NCBI RefSeq assembly: GCF_026151205.1
Contig: NC_087083.1
Coordinates: 9,919,460-9,979,459 of the forward strand
DNA length: 60,000 nucleotides
Direction of reading: 5' to 3'
From: Bolinopsis microptera
Taxonomy: Eukaryota > Ctenophora > Tentaculata > Lobata > Bolinopsidae
The notes under the pieces were generated by a model that did no database searches, was not told the DNA's origin, and saw only the letters and a list, made by a program, of their open reading frames with translations. Position 1 is the stretch's first letter. Every line of letters starts with the position of its first letter. A program made the position numbers and the translations under genes. Below are positions 30,293 to 42,420 of this stretch, one piece after another.

Positions 30293-32208
30293 AGTTTTTA
30301 AAAACTAGTTTTAAAATTACCTCTAGATGAGCTTTTGACAATATTTTGTAAATTTCATAACAATTCCCAAAACACAAGAACAGTGTACCTGATATAAACC
30401 AAACTAAAATAGGTATACTATGTCTGTTCAATTTTGGACTCCTGGACATATTTACTTTGAACAATCAGTAAAAATTTTGCTGGAACTTCCCTGGTCTGGG
30501 ATAAGATCAAATTGTTCTGAAGTTCACTATTTCACTAGTTCACTATTTCACTAGTTCACTATTTCACTAGTTCACTATTTCACTAGTTCACTATTTCACT
30601 AGTTCACTATTTCACTAGTTCACTATTTCACTAGTTCACTATTTCACTATTTCACTATTTCACTATTTCACTAGTTCACTATTTCACTAGTTCACTATTT
30701 CACTAGTTCACTATTTCACTAGTTCACTATTTCACTAGTTCACTATTTCACTAGTTCACTATTTCACTAGTTCACTATTTCACTAGTTCACTATTTCACT
30801 ATTTCACTATTTCACTAGTTCACTATTTCACTAGTTCACTATTGCACTAGTTCACTATCATTCCTGGAATTATAACACATGGTTTAAAAGTTGTGATTCC
30901 ACGTTGAGTTACAATCGAATTAGTTGCGTATAACTCTGTCCATCAAAATATTAGCCCTGAAACCATGGCCACATCGAAATTTGAAACGGTCTTGTTTGCT
31001 TGCGTGATTCCATAATTTATAACTGGAACGAGGTTATATTTATTGTGAACCGTGAAACCCCACCTTATAAACTTATAGAAACACGACCCGAAAGTGTTGA
31101 GCACAACGTTGTAGCACGTAATTGTAGCACGTTGGCATTTGGCACTGGCAGCACATCCGTTATTCGTTTACTGTTAATTATGTGTTATTGTGTCGAAATA
31201 ATTCCGCTTTTGTCCCGTCATATACTTGTACTTATTAAAACTTTAAAAGGAGTTTCTAATATCAGCCAAATATTCGATTTGCTTTAGCACACGCTTGCAC
31301 TGTTAATATCAAATTATAATAACCAGTGACATCGCGATACTATTAATAACAATCTAGTAATAGATATCGGCAATCCATATAAAAGAAACTTAATCTTATC
31401 TTTTAAATCAAAGCAAAATTACTATCATTAACGATCATCTCTCACTTTAGAGCACAATTCCCACAAAAATCCCACAACCTCTCATCAACCCTCCCTCACA
31501 CCGACCCCACTTTAATATAATCACATTTAAAAATAACTCCGTAAAATAGCTGCATGCCAGGAGTTGATTACTACGGCAACTACCAATTTATTTTCTGAGA
31601 ATTATTATATTACCGACCTAATGTGCTCTCTGACTTTAGGGTGAGAGATCCGTTAATATTATTTGTAAAAGCGCTGAAGCAGTGAAGCGCTCTTCAGGCC
31701 TATCCTATCACAGTTTGTATTAGGTAATTTTCCTTTATTAACTGGCTTTGTACTTTTTTCCTCGTCTAAGTTAATTTACCTTGCTAATTAACAACCTCAG
31801 GAGGGCGTATAAATTACTGTATATAACTATAAACTGGGTATTTTACAGCGGGGAATTTTACAGTGCAGTCATCTGGGCATTGTATTGGTGCTGGATTGTT
31901 GCCATAGTTCCATGGTTTTGTGTTTTGTTTGTAGCAGGTGCCGTGTTGAACTAGTGAAATAGTGAACTAGTGAAATAGTGAACTTCAGTACAATTTGATC
32001 TTATCTGGCCAGACCAGGGGAGTTCCAGCAATATTTTTACTGGTTGTTCGAAGTAAATATGTCCAGGAGTCCGAAATTGTACAGACATAGAATACCTATT
32101 TTAGTTTGGTTTATATCAGGTACACTTGTGTTTTGGGAATTGTTGTGAAATTTACAAAATATTGACGAAAGCTCATCTAGAGGTAATTTTAAAACTAGTT
32201 TTTAAAAC
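30293..32208. repeat. Inverted repeat with ~260-bp arms
   Basis: 30,293-30,553 pairs with the reverse complement of 31,948-32,208 with moderate divergence; shared landmarks are CCTCTAGATGAGCTTT, GGTACAC/GTGTACC and TAAGATCAAATTGT. The arms flank about 1.4 kb containing a 16-bp satellite and non-coding AT-rich sequence. It may be a foldback transposon; no transposase was seen. Confidence 0.8.
30521..30857 (+). repeat. TTCACTATTTCACTAG satellite
   Basis: About 20 units of a 16-bp repeat. It starts inside the left arm of the inverted repeat, and two units remain at the start of the right arm in reverse (31,948-31,982). The array is also bracketed by direct copies of ATTATAACACATGGTTTAAA at about 30,266 and 30,869. 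Confidence 0.92.
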
Positions 32209-35200
32209 AATTTTAAATATTAACATTGTTATTGAACTCTGTGTCTGGTATGCAGTATGGAGTTTTTATGCATTTCACTCCTTCGACAGAATATGTTGGT
32301 ATCCAGGAATGTTTAATTTCGTTATTTCTCGGTATTTTGTAAGTAAAGTTTAAGTACTGAATCGTACGTTTTCATTGTGAATAATTTAAATGCTGATTTT
32401 CAGTAGAGAATTCTCTGGCAAAATAAAACAACTCATTAGTTACTATCCAATTATGGACATAAAAACTTGCATAAATTCTTTTAGAGTTTAAGCTGACCAA
32501 GTCTAACACAATAGTCATAGTAACCAAATATATAACGCTATTATTTGCACTAATTAGCTTGTATTAGAGACGTATGAAGTACGTATTTGCCCCAGCTTCC
32601 CATAGCTGTCATCTAAAGTTTAAACACATTGGATCAAGAGTATTTAAAGAGCAACAAGTGCATGATTATTGATAATTAAGATGCCTGTCAAGAGTTAACA
32701 CATCTGCTTATATAAGTGCTATAAGTAGGTGCTATATAAGTAAATTGCTATATCCTACCCGTAAATAGGTATAGTGTTAAGTGTACCCCCGATCATAATT
32801 TACTATTTTGTTGTTATTTGACTACCAGACATGACCTTAACGATTCATGAAGCATATCCATTATCAAAACACTTTGCTGATTTGTCAAATATTTAAACTA
32901 TTTGATGTTACTTGCGAAATTCTGTGTATACCGGGCCTTATTTTCCAATTTCTGGTGAACCTTACTTCGTTTCTATGGACATGGCAGTTTACATTCGTTA
33001 CTTTAGCGTTAACATTGTTTGTGAGACTTCTTTCACAAAGTTTGTAGTTTTCGACTTGAAAATTATTTTCAGTGCCCACAACCAGACAGAAATTGGTGTC
33101 TTTTGATGGAGTTTTATATTAACAGGAAGCGATGTAAGTTGTAACAGGGCCAATGTATTTAATGTTGCGATGTGGTGGCAACTCCACGTTCATTGCAGCA
33201 GCCTGCTAGTTTCACTGCCTCCTAATATGAATCTCAATTCTCATTATAAGATGATTTATTTCATCTAACTCACAATTTGTCACATGTGACAATCACAGCT
33301 CACACGCTTTTGTCAATATTTTTCATGAGACACACATCCTTAAAGGAATTTCAATTTTTTATTGTCTCAACTCTCATGACGAACGATTCTTAGTACCTAT
33401 AACCAACTGCGCTTTTACTGGGCCGCGCTCAGCCTGTCATTCCGCCAAATCTTTATTCGGTTTATGAACATAATAGCCTGGGGTCCCCAGGTAAACTGCA
33501 CTTATGACTTATCCCATCACATTCATGAAATAGTTTGAGATTCCACAGGAAACTTGCTTTTAATCCAGACAATATAATTATCACACTAATTTCACCTCAC
33601 AATTAAAGCTATATTTTCCAGCACTTCCTGCGCTGAAACAGTTCCAAATCCAACAACACAGAAGTGCTGGACAATGGTGGTAATAACTTAATTACTTAAT
33701 AACTTGATTACTGGTTGTAATTGTCTGGCAGAACTAATATAGTACTATTGCCAGATGATTTAATTTGGTATTTTAGGCAGTCTGTGTATTGTTGGGAGGT
33801 TGTTTGCGTAATTCCAGCAAATCCGCAAGATTCCATCCAGCAGTACGCTTCACCCTCTCCGACATGATCGTCATTTCAATTTGACACAGTTGATAGAAAT
33901 GCAGACTGTAGCTCAGACTGCACCTCATTTGATATGATATTTTAGGCAGACGATATCGTATAAGTGCTGATTGAGGGCTACGTGGGTGCTACTTCCACTC
34001 ATGTTCTACTGACTGCTTAGATCAGTGCACTCTCACATCTCTGGGATCTACACGTGCATATCTGGATCACCAACTTTCCTCTGATCCTGGCCTAATTTAA
34101 GCTGCTCCCTATATATCCCAATATCTTAATATCCTAATACCCAATAATAATTAATATCCTAGTTTCCATGTCACGTTTCCATGCTAACTGCTAAGTACCT
34201 ACTGCTAACTAGCGCAATATACCACCCAATAATCACATATTACTATCGACTATTTCCTAAGGATTCACAAAACTCCTTTATTTTCACACTGATGATGTTC
34301 ACGGCGTTATTCGATTAAGTTTCCGGTCGCATTTCAATAGTCTATTGTTGTCGGGAGAAAGAGAATTGGGAGCTGTTGGACAGCTGCAGCATCAGCAGCC
34401 AGTTATCGCAACTTCACAAGTCTTGTAGGGTAGGTGTGTTGCGTGGGGTTAATATCGCCAGTCTTGGAGAGTAGGCCGGGCGTGGGGTGGTCGTTGTTGC
34501 GTATGTAGACAGTATATAACATGTAGTGTTGAAGTTATAAGGAGTGACGTGATCTTTACTGCTCCGACACAACCATGTTTAGAGTTGTCAGGGTGTCGGA
34601 GTTTGGCAGCGCGGGAATTGTTATACGCCCTGTTTCTCCTCCTTTTTATTAGAGTTGTCACTGTGAGATTAGTGTTAAGGTTTCGGTGTAAACTGTGTTT
34701 TGGCCATTGTAGCTTAGCTCCGATCTTATGTGACAGCCTTGTGAGAGGTTTTCCGTTGATCTTTATTATATTTGTATTGATAAACTTTCGCATATTTTCT
34801 TTAAACACAACAGTTTTGCCACCGTCTGCTGCAGCCCACTTTAGTATTTCATTATGTTTAAAACAGTTTACGTATTATAATTTTAAAACAGTTTACGTAG
34901 TGACAACCCCTGAGGCGGACGTAATTATTCTAAAACAACGTGCCGTCATGACATTTAAATGAGGAAGTATTTTATTAAGATACTGTCTAACTTTTCTGGT
35001 GAGTAAGAGGATATTGAATGACATCACAGGGATTTTGATTTGTGAACGTCTGCATCTGAAATTCTGATTTGGGTTTACCATTATTTTTATTTCTATTCTT
35101 TAACCGTTGTTGTCAGGTGGGTTTGGTCTGAGTAAACTTTTAAAAAAAAGCATTTCTCAAAGTATTGATACCACGGATCCTTTTGTTACGGCTTTACTAA

Positions 35201-36754
35201 TAGCAATTAAGGTAATAGTAATTAAGGTACTAAGTCGAAAGGAAAGCTTGACGATCCCTAATTTTACTGTTTCCCAGTCTATCTGTGTCATGCAAGTAAG
35301 ACTATGAGTCTGAGATCTGAAGGTGTTCATAGTTCCTACCATGATAATCACATGCAGGGGACAACTTGGACAGCTTCCAGTTCTAGATGTTGAGAGAAAA
35401 TTAATCTGAAGTAGATAGTTTTTCCGAAAGAGAGAAGTTTCCGCGTTAATTTATCGAATTATGGCGGTTTGCAGCACGATAATTTATTTCATTATCACGA
35501 TATACATAGCTTTGGCTCAGTCCCAGTCGCGATGTTCATAACTCCTATAAAAATTCGCAATTATCATTATTGGAAAGTGATCTTTGCTTCTCGTGGCTCG
35601 TGCCCTTCATTTTATTACAACTACAAGATATCATGCAATCAAGTTATATGTATTCTCATACTTGATGTATATAAATATGTTCCTCTAATTGTCCCACTAT
35701 CGTACATGTTGAATAGAGTACGGATAGAGTACGGATAGAGTACGGAATTTCAATAGATTCCAACATAAGGGATCGTCGAACTTACAGATCAAACGTTCAA
35801 CCTCATTACTTTAATTACTTAAACTGTTTTTTAAAATAACAAATTTTTATTTTTAAAGATATTGTCATCTTGTGACGTTTTCACTTTTTCAGTGTTCTGA
35901 GCATAATATTTTGTGATTATACTTTTATTGTTACGGTAGTTTGCTAGATCCCAGCTTGCAGTTATTGATATTGATTGTACTGTGAGAGTATCAGTATGAG
36001 AGTATAAGTGTGATGGTATTGGTAATTGATCGAATTGTAATTCAGTGTTACGATTCAGTAATTATAGCGAGATTTGTTACATTGTATCTGTTTCAGATAG
36101 TTAAATGTTTTATGATCGTGGGCTAGATATTTTTCCAGCTAGTTAGTTAGTTAGTTCACTAAGTAGTTAGTTAGTTAGTTTTCTAAGTAGTTAGTTAGTT
36201 AGTTTACTAGTCGGTTTTGTAAATAGTTGGCTAAACAGTTTGCTATAAAGTTATTTAGATGCTTGGATCAGTGCCAGCTGTTGATGGAGTGATTCTACTA
36301 TAGGTGTGGCTGGTCTGGGATTGTAGGATATTCATGTAGCAAATGTAGGAAATGTAGGATTAATAGGATAAGTAGGATGCTTTACAGATTGAGATAGATA
36401 AACTGTCTCTAAACCCCCAGAGTTGGCTTGATCCCAACTTCTCTGAACTTCTGATCGAGTGATCTCGTACTAGGTGTGGGATAATGATTATAGTAAGAGC
36501 ATGATGATCAGACAAGTACTGCAGCACGGCGTGATATGGCACAAAACCAACAAGATAATATACGAGAACATGCTCCTTTATAAAGAACATGCTTTCACTT
36601 CACGGGTATTGGTTTAACCACTTATTACTCCTCACCCAACCCTCTTCTCTGATATTAAGTGTTACGGTATTAATAACTTTCGCATATATGGGGCTATGCG
36701 TGACGTAATGTTTCGTATGCCGTCATCCCCTCTTTCGTTACTTAATGAGCTGCG

Positions 36755-36788
<34 letters not shown>

Positions 36789-38373
36789 ACAAGGGTCCTT
36801 AAATTTAATTGTTGGTCGTCACGGTGACACAGTGCAGCTTTGACATTTAACAGTTCGCGCTATGTTCTGTCGGCAAAAAAACAAAGCTTTCTCTGCACTT
36901 TCCGTTTCTTGTCACTATTTTTCCGTTTGTTGTTTTTTTTTCGTTTGGATCTAACCTGCTGTCGTTATGAAAGAAACTTTTAAACAATTTAACATTTTTT
37001 GACACTTATAGCGAACCTTTGCCAACCCCTCCATTTTTTCAACAACATTTTATCAGTTTGTACGAAAATAACCACCGTTCTAATTTCAAACGTAAATGAA
37101 TGTGCATTTTTTAATTATATTATATTTCCGCACGTACATCTTTCTCTCCTCGATGATAAATCTAATTCATGCAAATTTATTTTGTTCTGCAAATAGCCGT
37201 AAATGTTCCGCATCAAGGTATTCAAGTATGACATTTACATAAATCTTATCATGTCCATAATTTTCATAAAATATGATGTTATGATGCAATTGCACGGCTT
37301 TTACAAGTGTAGCAATTTTCTTGCAAGATATTTGTTTTGTTTGTGTACTTCTTACAAGTGTTTATGTTTAACTTAACCCATGACTCGTACTTAGAGTTAG
37401 TAGAGACTAAAGTAGCATGTTAAACAGTTAACACGAACGTATCGCTAGATCTTTAAAACTATTTAAGTTTCATTGCGAGACTTTTAAAATTAAATTAGTA
37501 CAGATGAAAAATATCATTTTACAAAGATTCATTTTTAACAACTTGATCCTTGATACTTATAGTTTTGTAACTAGGGTCCTACTATAAAGTGAATATTTCT
37601 AACTCGGTAGTAAACTCTTTTTTATTTTCTAAGTGATTTGCATGCATGATTTTCGCTATCAATCAATTTTTTTCCTGAATACCTTATCTCCTAAAGTAAA
37701 CCTGTAACTGTAGGTATAAACAGAGGCATAATTATGAGCATATTTAGTTTCGGGAGGACATATGCTTACTTGCTGAAGAAATTATTGGTCGTTATCTTCC
37801 TTTTTGGCCAGAAATCATCTCAGATAATCAAACCAATATTGATGAGCTGGTCGAAATATTATTACAAGAAATATTATTTACATTTTTGCCACCCCCTCCT
37901 ACTTTTAATTGATCTGGCTTCTAATCAAGATCGAGTACATTCCATAATATGGATATTTCTCATGAGATACTGCTATATTTATTTAACAGTTAAAGTTGTA
38001 TGCAGATGAACACTGAGAGATCCGACTAAAGGATTTTACTCTAATATGGCTTGTTCAGTGCTTCTTATATCATTGAGTCATCCGTATCTTATCAGTGTTG
38101 TGTTAAATCATCAAGAGGTGATGATGGAGCGATATACTGTGTTAATAATAAACTTAAATATGTTATAATACGCCCAGTAAATATGTTATAACATACTGCT
38201 TATATAACAGTAATCCCGTGGTAAACAATCATAAAATAGTTTGTAAATAGTTGATATAACTTAGTAAATAGTTGTAGTTTATAGTAGTAGCCATAACCAC
38301 ATTTCATAATTTTAAAATAAGGCATCACTTATAACACTACTAACCGCAATACTTCCTACACAGCCAAGAAAAC
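32209..38373. other. ~6 kb without a recognisable gene
   Basis: I see no conserved protein motif or consistent exon chain. Contents noted: an AGTTAGTT-type run at 36,140-36,210, a (TA)n run at 36,752-36,783, three GAGTACGGATA units at 35,715-35,745, and AT-rich unique-looking sequence elsewhere. Opposed open frames near 34,450-34,960 have low-complexity composition and no start or splice support. The stretch just before 38,374 could hold a leader exon of the next gene. Confidence 0.4.
36752..36783. repeat. (TA)n microsatellite
   Basis: About 16 TA dinucleotides. Confidence 0.95.
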
Positions 38374-40334
38374 ATGGACATCTACAAATACAACATGTAC
38401 TACGCCCAAGTGCTAAGCTCTGAACCTGCACGAGGAGGAGGAACCCAAACCAAGAAGTCAGCTAGTCGCACTAAATCATCTCCTGCTACAAGATGTTCGG
38501 GAAAACGGGAAAACACGCGTCACATGACGGGAAATAGGGAAAAGAGCGGTTGTTTAGGGAGAAGGCAGGATAGTAATACAAGTAGTACAATGGGGTCTCC
38601 TGCTAGCTCCCATGGTACTAGTTCCACATCCTCCACCTCTTTCTCAGGGTAAGTGGACAGCTGTTAGTATTGGACACGGGATAACTACCTGATGAAATCC
38701 GTGTTTAAATGATTTGGATAGTTTTGAAACAAATTTGGATGACAAATTAAGCCCTGAAAACCTAATGTATGTTATTTGTTTTCTCCAAAACCTATGTCAG
38801 TCGTTTCGTGGTTATAGTTTCTTTGCACTATAGTCCTCTTGTGTGCAAAATACAGCACCGCAGTATAATTTAAAAAACCACAACCAAGCACAATGCCTAG
38901 AAGTCCGGCGTTATGTATTATAATGATCCTGGACATAAGTAGTAGCTCTATATCAAAAATAATAATAATTTGTTAAAAGGCCAGCCACTATGACACTGTT
39001 AAACGTAATTGATTTTGACATGTCTATCTAAAGATAGAACATTCAGTACTTACTCATGAAGAAAAGTCTGGCTTTAAATTGTAGCATCCCTGTAAATTGA
39101 GATTTTTAAAATTGCTCTTTAGTGATTGCACTATACCATTGAAAAGTCTACCTTCTATGACATAAGACATTAAACCAACCTTTGAGGAGCGTATCAATCA
39201 CAGCCGTCAAGCTGTCAATAAATAACTGTACATGACCGTTTCCCTCTAATACACGAACAATCGTTGTTCTGCAGTAAAGGGAGGATAGTGAACCATTTTC
39301 GATGATTCAATGGATGGTTCATTCCTTTTTATTGATTGTAAGGAACCTGTGACTAGCAGGGCTAACAAGCCCTGAAATGGTGACACCACCATAAATTCGT
39401 GTGATAGCGTTTTAGGTGCTGTCAGCTGTATAGGCCGGCCCATAAGCAGGCTGCAACCAATCAAGCGGTGCATGTGAGCCAAACAGGCCATTAACCAAGT
39501 GACGAGATCACTGACTGAGTGCTCGGATCACGTATCCGATGAGTTTTGAAATGGTCATAACTTAGCGATATTTTAACCAATGAATTTAAAACTTTGGGAA
39601 AAGTTTTCAATTATCAAGCCAAATGTGTGCAAAAATTTTTGAGTTCTTAGCTTAAAGCATTCTCATTTTATGAAGACAATAGTGAAAAAGAGGGAGTGTC
39701 ACGCCACGCCCACTGTAATTGGGCGTGGCTTACGAAACTTTCAGGAAATCTAAGTTTGACCCATATCTATCATCTCTGAAATTTTGGTGCAATTTGGAGA
39801 CGAATTACGTGAGTTATTAGGAGGTTGCGTGTGGGTAGTCACTTATGGGCCACCCTGTATTTAACATAATTATCATTAAATATATCCCCTCAAAGAACTT
39901 CGGTGCAGTCTTTTCGTGATCATCAAAGTTTTCACAAAGCTTTGTAAATTTTCCAAGTTAAATCAGTGATTGAAATAAATCAAAGTATCCTAATATGATT
40001 TAATTAATTTCGCAACATCCCACAATTACCTCATGACTAACTATTACTATTAACTACAATAAAATTATAATGTAAGACATCCATCTTGCTTTGTGTTTCC
40101 AATATTAGAGTCTATGATATGTTTTGATTGAATAATTGGTAATAAATGTAACTTTTGTTTTATTCTATTAATTAAAACTTAATATTCTGCAGGAAAAGAA
40201 GAGGGCCGCTACTCCAAAACATGTTCAGGTTTCTGACCTCACGAACAGCAGGATCCCACCACACAAGTACTACATCAGAACACTCAGACTTCGTCACTGT
40301 TAACCCTATTCACGAGGGGGTCGTGTTGCAATGA
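38374..40334 (+). CDS. Unrecognised two-exon gene, 138 aa
   Basis: Exon 38374-38648 starts with an ATG in good context (AAAACATGG) and ends at a consensus donor (TCAGG/GTAAGT). Exon 40193-40334 follows an acceptor (ATTCTGCAG). The join keeps frame, and 417 nt give 138 codons plus stop. The protein begins MDIYKYNMYYAQVL, then is basic and very Ser/Thr-rich (SSHGTSSTSSTSFSG), with KRRGPLLQNMFRFLTSRT in exon 2 and an acidic/hydrophobic end. There is no signal peptide, membrane span or known domain. A poly(A) signal AATAAA is at 40,621. The compositional bias means function cannot be guessed; the in-frame splice and good signals argue that the gene is real. Confidence 0.6.
39431..39857. mobile_element. 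mariner-like MITE in an intron
   Basis: The right end reads GGGCCACCCTG and the left end TAGGCCGGCCCATAAGC. The right end reversed is CAGGGTGGCCCATAAGTG, 13 of 16 bases shared with the left. Both ends abut TA (39,429-39,430 and 39,858-39,859), the Tc1/mariner target. An internal palindrome GCCACGCCCACTGTAATTGG..CGTGGC is at 39,702. No transposase is present. Confidence 0.6.
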
Positions 40335-40620
40335 GTGTGTGACGTCATCATGACGTCATAAGATGAAACATCATGACAAGTGTGAAGTTGGTTCACGTGG
40401 TGTGACTGTGATGTGCCCAAGTGGTTTGACTGATGACCATGAAGCGCCCACGTGCTGTAATAGTGACGCGCCATAAACCACCCTGTACTCCGACTCTGGT
40501 CACGTGACTTACCATATCACGTGGTATAGCCAATGACATTATGATTAAATTGGTCACGAGGATGAACTGTATGAACATCTGACCAGAGAGTAGATAAAGA
40601 GATAAAGCAGAGCCCCAAAG

Positions 40621-40626
40621 AATAAA
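40621..40626 (+). terminator. Poly(A) signal of the two-exon gene
   Basis: AATAAA about 287 bases after the stop codon, followed within 100 bases by a strong AT-rich hairpin. Confidence 0.55.
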
Positions 40627-40655
40627 AAGTGGCTGCTAGCCGTGAGAGACATAAT

Positions 40656-40720
40656 ATATTTATTATTTAAGTTATTGTTTTACAATATTATTGTTTTACA
40701 ATAACTTAAATAATAAATAT
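40656..40720. repeat. Perfect 23-bp-stem AT-rich hairpin
   Basis: ATATTTATTATTTAAGTTAT.. and its exact reverse complement surround a 19-base loop that itself contains TTGTTTTACAATA-type repeats. It lies just past the poly(A) signal of the 38-40 kb gene. Confidence 0.85.
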
Positions 40721-40726
40721 CATGTT

Positions 40727-41527
40727 TCACTTATTCTGGTCAGGACTCACGTCTAAACCGATACCAATTTATTAGTAGTCATTATAGCAGTACTCGTGAT
40801 ATATGGTGTGCAGAATGAAACACTAACAGCTCAATAATATGGAGGTTAGCAGCTATTTATCAGTGCTTTGTTATCATTTCATCAATATGTTAAACTTTAT
40901 AGAGATGATCACGTAATATTTGAGGTTAGTTTTGTGTTATTTAAGTTACTTATAGCTTATTAAGTTACTTTTACCTTATCAGTGAATAGCTTGTGTGTTT
41001 GTTTATATTTGTTGAATAATTTGATATGAAAGATTAGTTATATTTTCATAATTTGTCAACTTATAATCAGTGTTGTTTTACTGCTGTCATGTCGATATTA
41101 TAAATGAACCACAAATTAACTTACGAATTCTCAAAAATTACTCGAGATATATGTTACAAACACCTAGCCTATCAAACCGTGAAGTTATGGAAATGTTAAG
41201 ATAATGGAGTTGATTAAGAGGATCGAGTTTAATTCAACTGCCAATTAACTGCAAATGATTTTAAGTATCTGAACTATTCGTTCGGGTGTAACTTCTATCA
41301 ATATTATGTCACCTTATATGCTATATGGATATCCCTGTCATAATTCAAATTGTGTGGTTTCTCAGTCCCTTTTTAAACTCCTTATCTCATGACGTCACCC
41401 ACTCTCTCTCCCCATTAATACGGTTAAGACTTCTGGCTAGGAACAGTGGTCAGTGACGTTCATCACGCTGTTAATTTTTAAATCATGTTTTGACGGCCGT
41501 CAATATGTTGATAGTCTGCAAGTATAG
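40727..41527. other. No gene seen
   Basis: AT-rich sequence without credible coding frames, between the 38-40 kb gene and a 13-bp satellite. Confidence 0.4.
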
Positions 41528-41761
41528 TACTGGGCTGCAGTACTGGGCTGCAGTACTGGGCTGCAGTACTGGGCTGCAGTACTGGGCTGCAGTACTGGGC
41601 TGCATTACTGGGCTGCATTACTGGGCTGCAGTACTGGGCTGCAGTACTGGGCTGCAGTACTGGGCTGCAGTACTTGGCTGCAGTACTGGGCTGCAGTACT
41701 GGGCTGCAGTACTGGGCTGCAGTACTGGGCTGCAGTACTGGGCTGCAGTACTGGGCTGCAG
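41528..41761 (+). repeat. 13-bp array TACTGGGCTGCAG, 18 units
   Basis: Eighteen nearly perfect units. Two have CATTAC instead of CAGTAC and one has CTTGG. Being 13 bp long, it stays open in several frames on both strands, which gives artefactual reading frames. Confidence 0.96.
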
Positions 41762-42420
41762 TCTGGCCCTTACCTGCAGGGACTCCAGGCTATGATATTT
41801 ATGTTCATAAACAGAGAATAGAGATTCAGCGGAATGACAGGCTGAGCGCCGCCCAGTATAACCCGGCCCTATCCAAACAAGTCGATGAAAAATAAAGCAA
41901 ACCATTTCATAATAAAAATATAATACCATTATCATATCAATACCATTATCATATCAAACTTATTTTAGAAGTATTAACACATAACACATAACACATTATA
42001 CAATAACATAGAAATACTTTAAAAATACTTACAAACATAATATGATCATTGTGCGTGATCCTGGTTGAAATGTTTTTACAAAAGAAAATCGAAACATAAA
42101 AATAACATCAAAGGGATGTCATTGTGTACCAAAAATCAAACTTCCTCTACAGTTTTCATCAAACAATCATGGATATACCTTCATACCACGTGGTGTAAAC
42201 TGTAAAGTCACGTGGTGTAAAGGCATGAAACGTGTTAAAAATTCACTCCACATTTCTCAAAACATGACGGTACATTCTGTATCTTAAGTTCAATGCTTAA
42301 TAGCAGCAGCAACAAGTCTTTGTTGCGACATGAGACATGCCCACGTGTTCTAACAGTGACGCGCCTTGTCACGTGACTAATCATGACGCGATACCCAATC
42401 ACGTGGGACGCCTCTTCAGT

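Noticed and set aside
34449-34962. Opposed open frames of 119 and 137 codons
   Set aside because: No known motif, no splice or promoter support, and they overlap each other antisense.
41490-41935. Overlapping repeat proteins on both strands
   Set aside because: Artefact of the 13-bp satellite, which stays open in several frames; the non-repeat end has no splice or start support.
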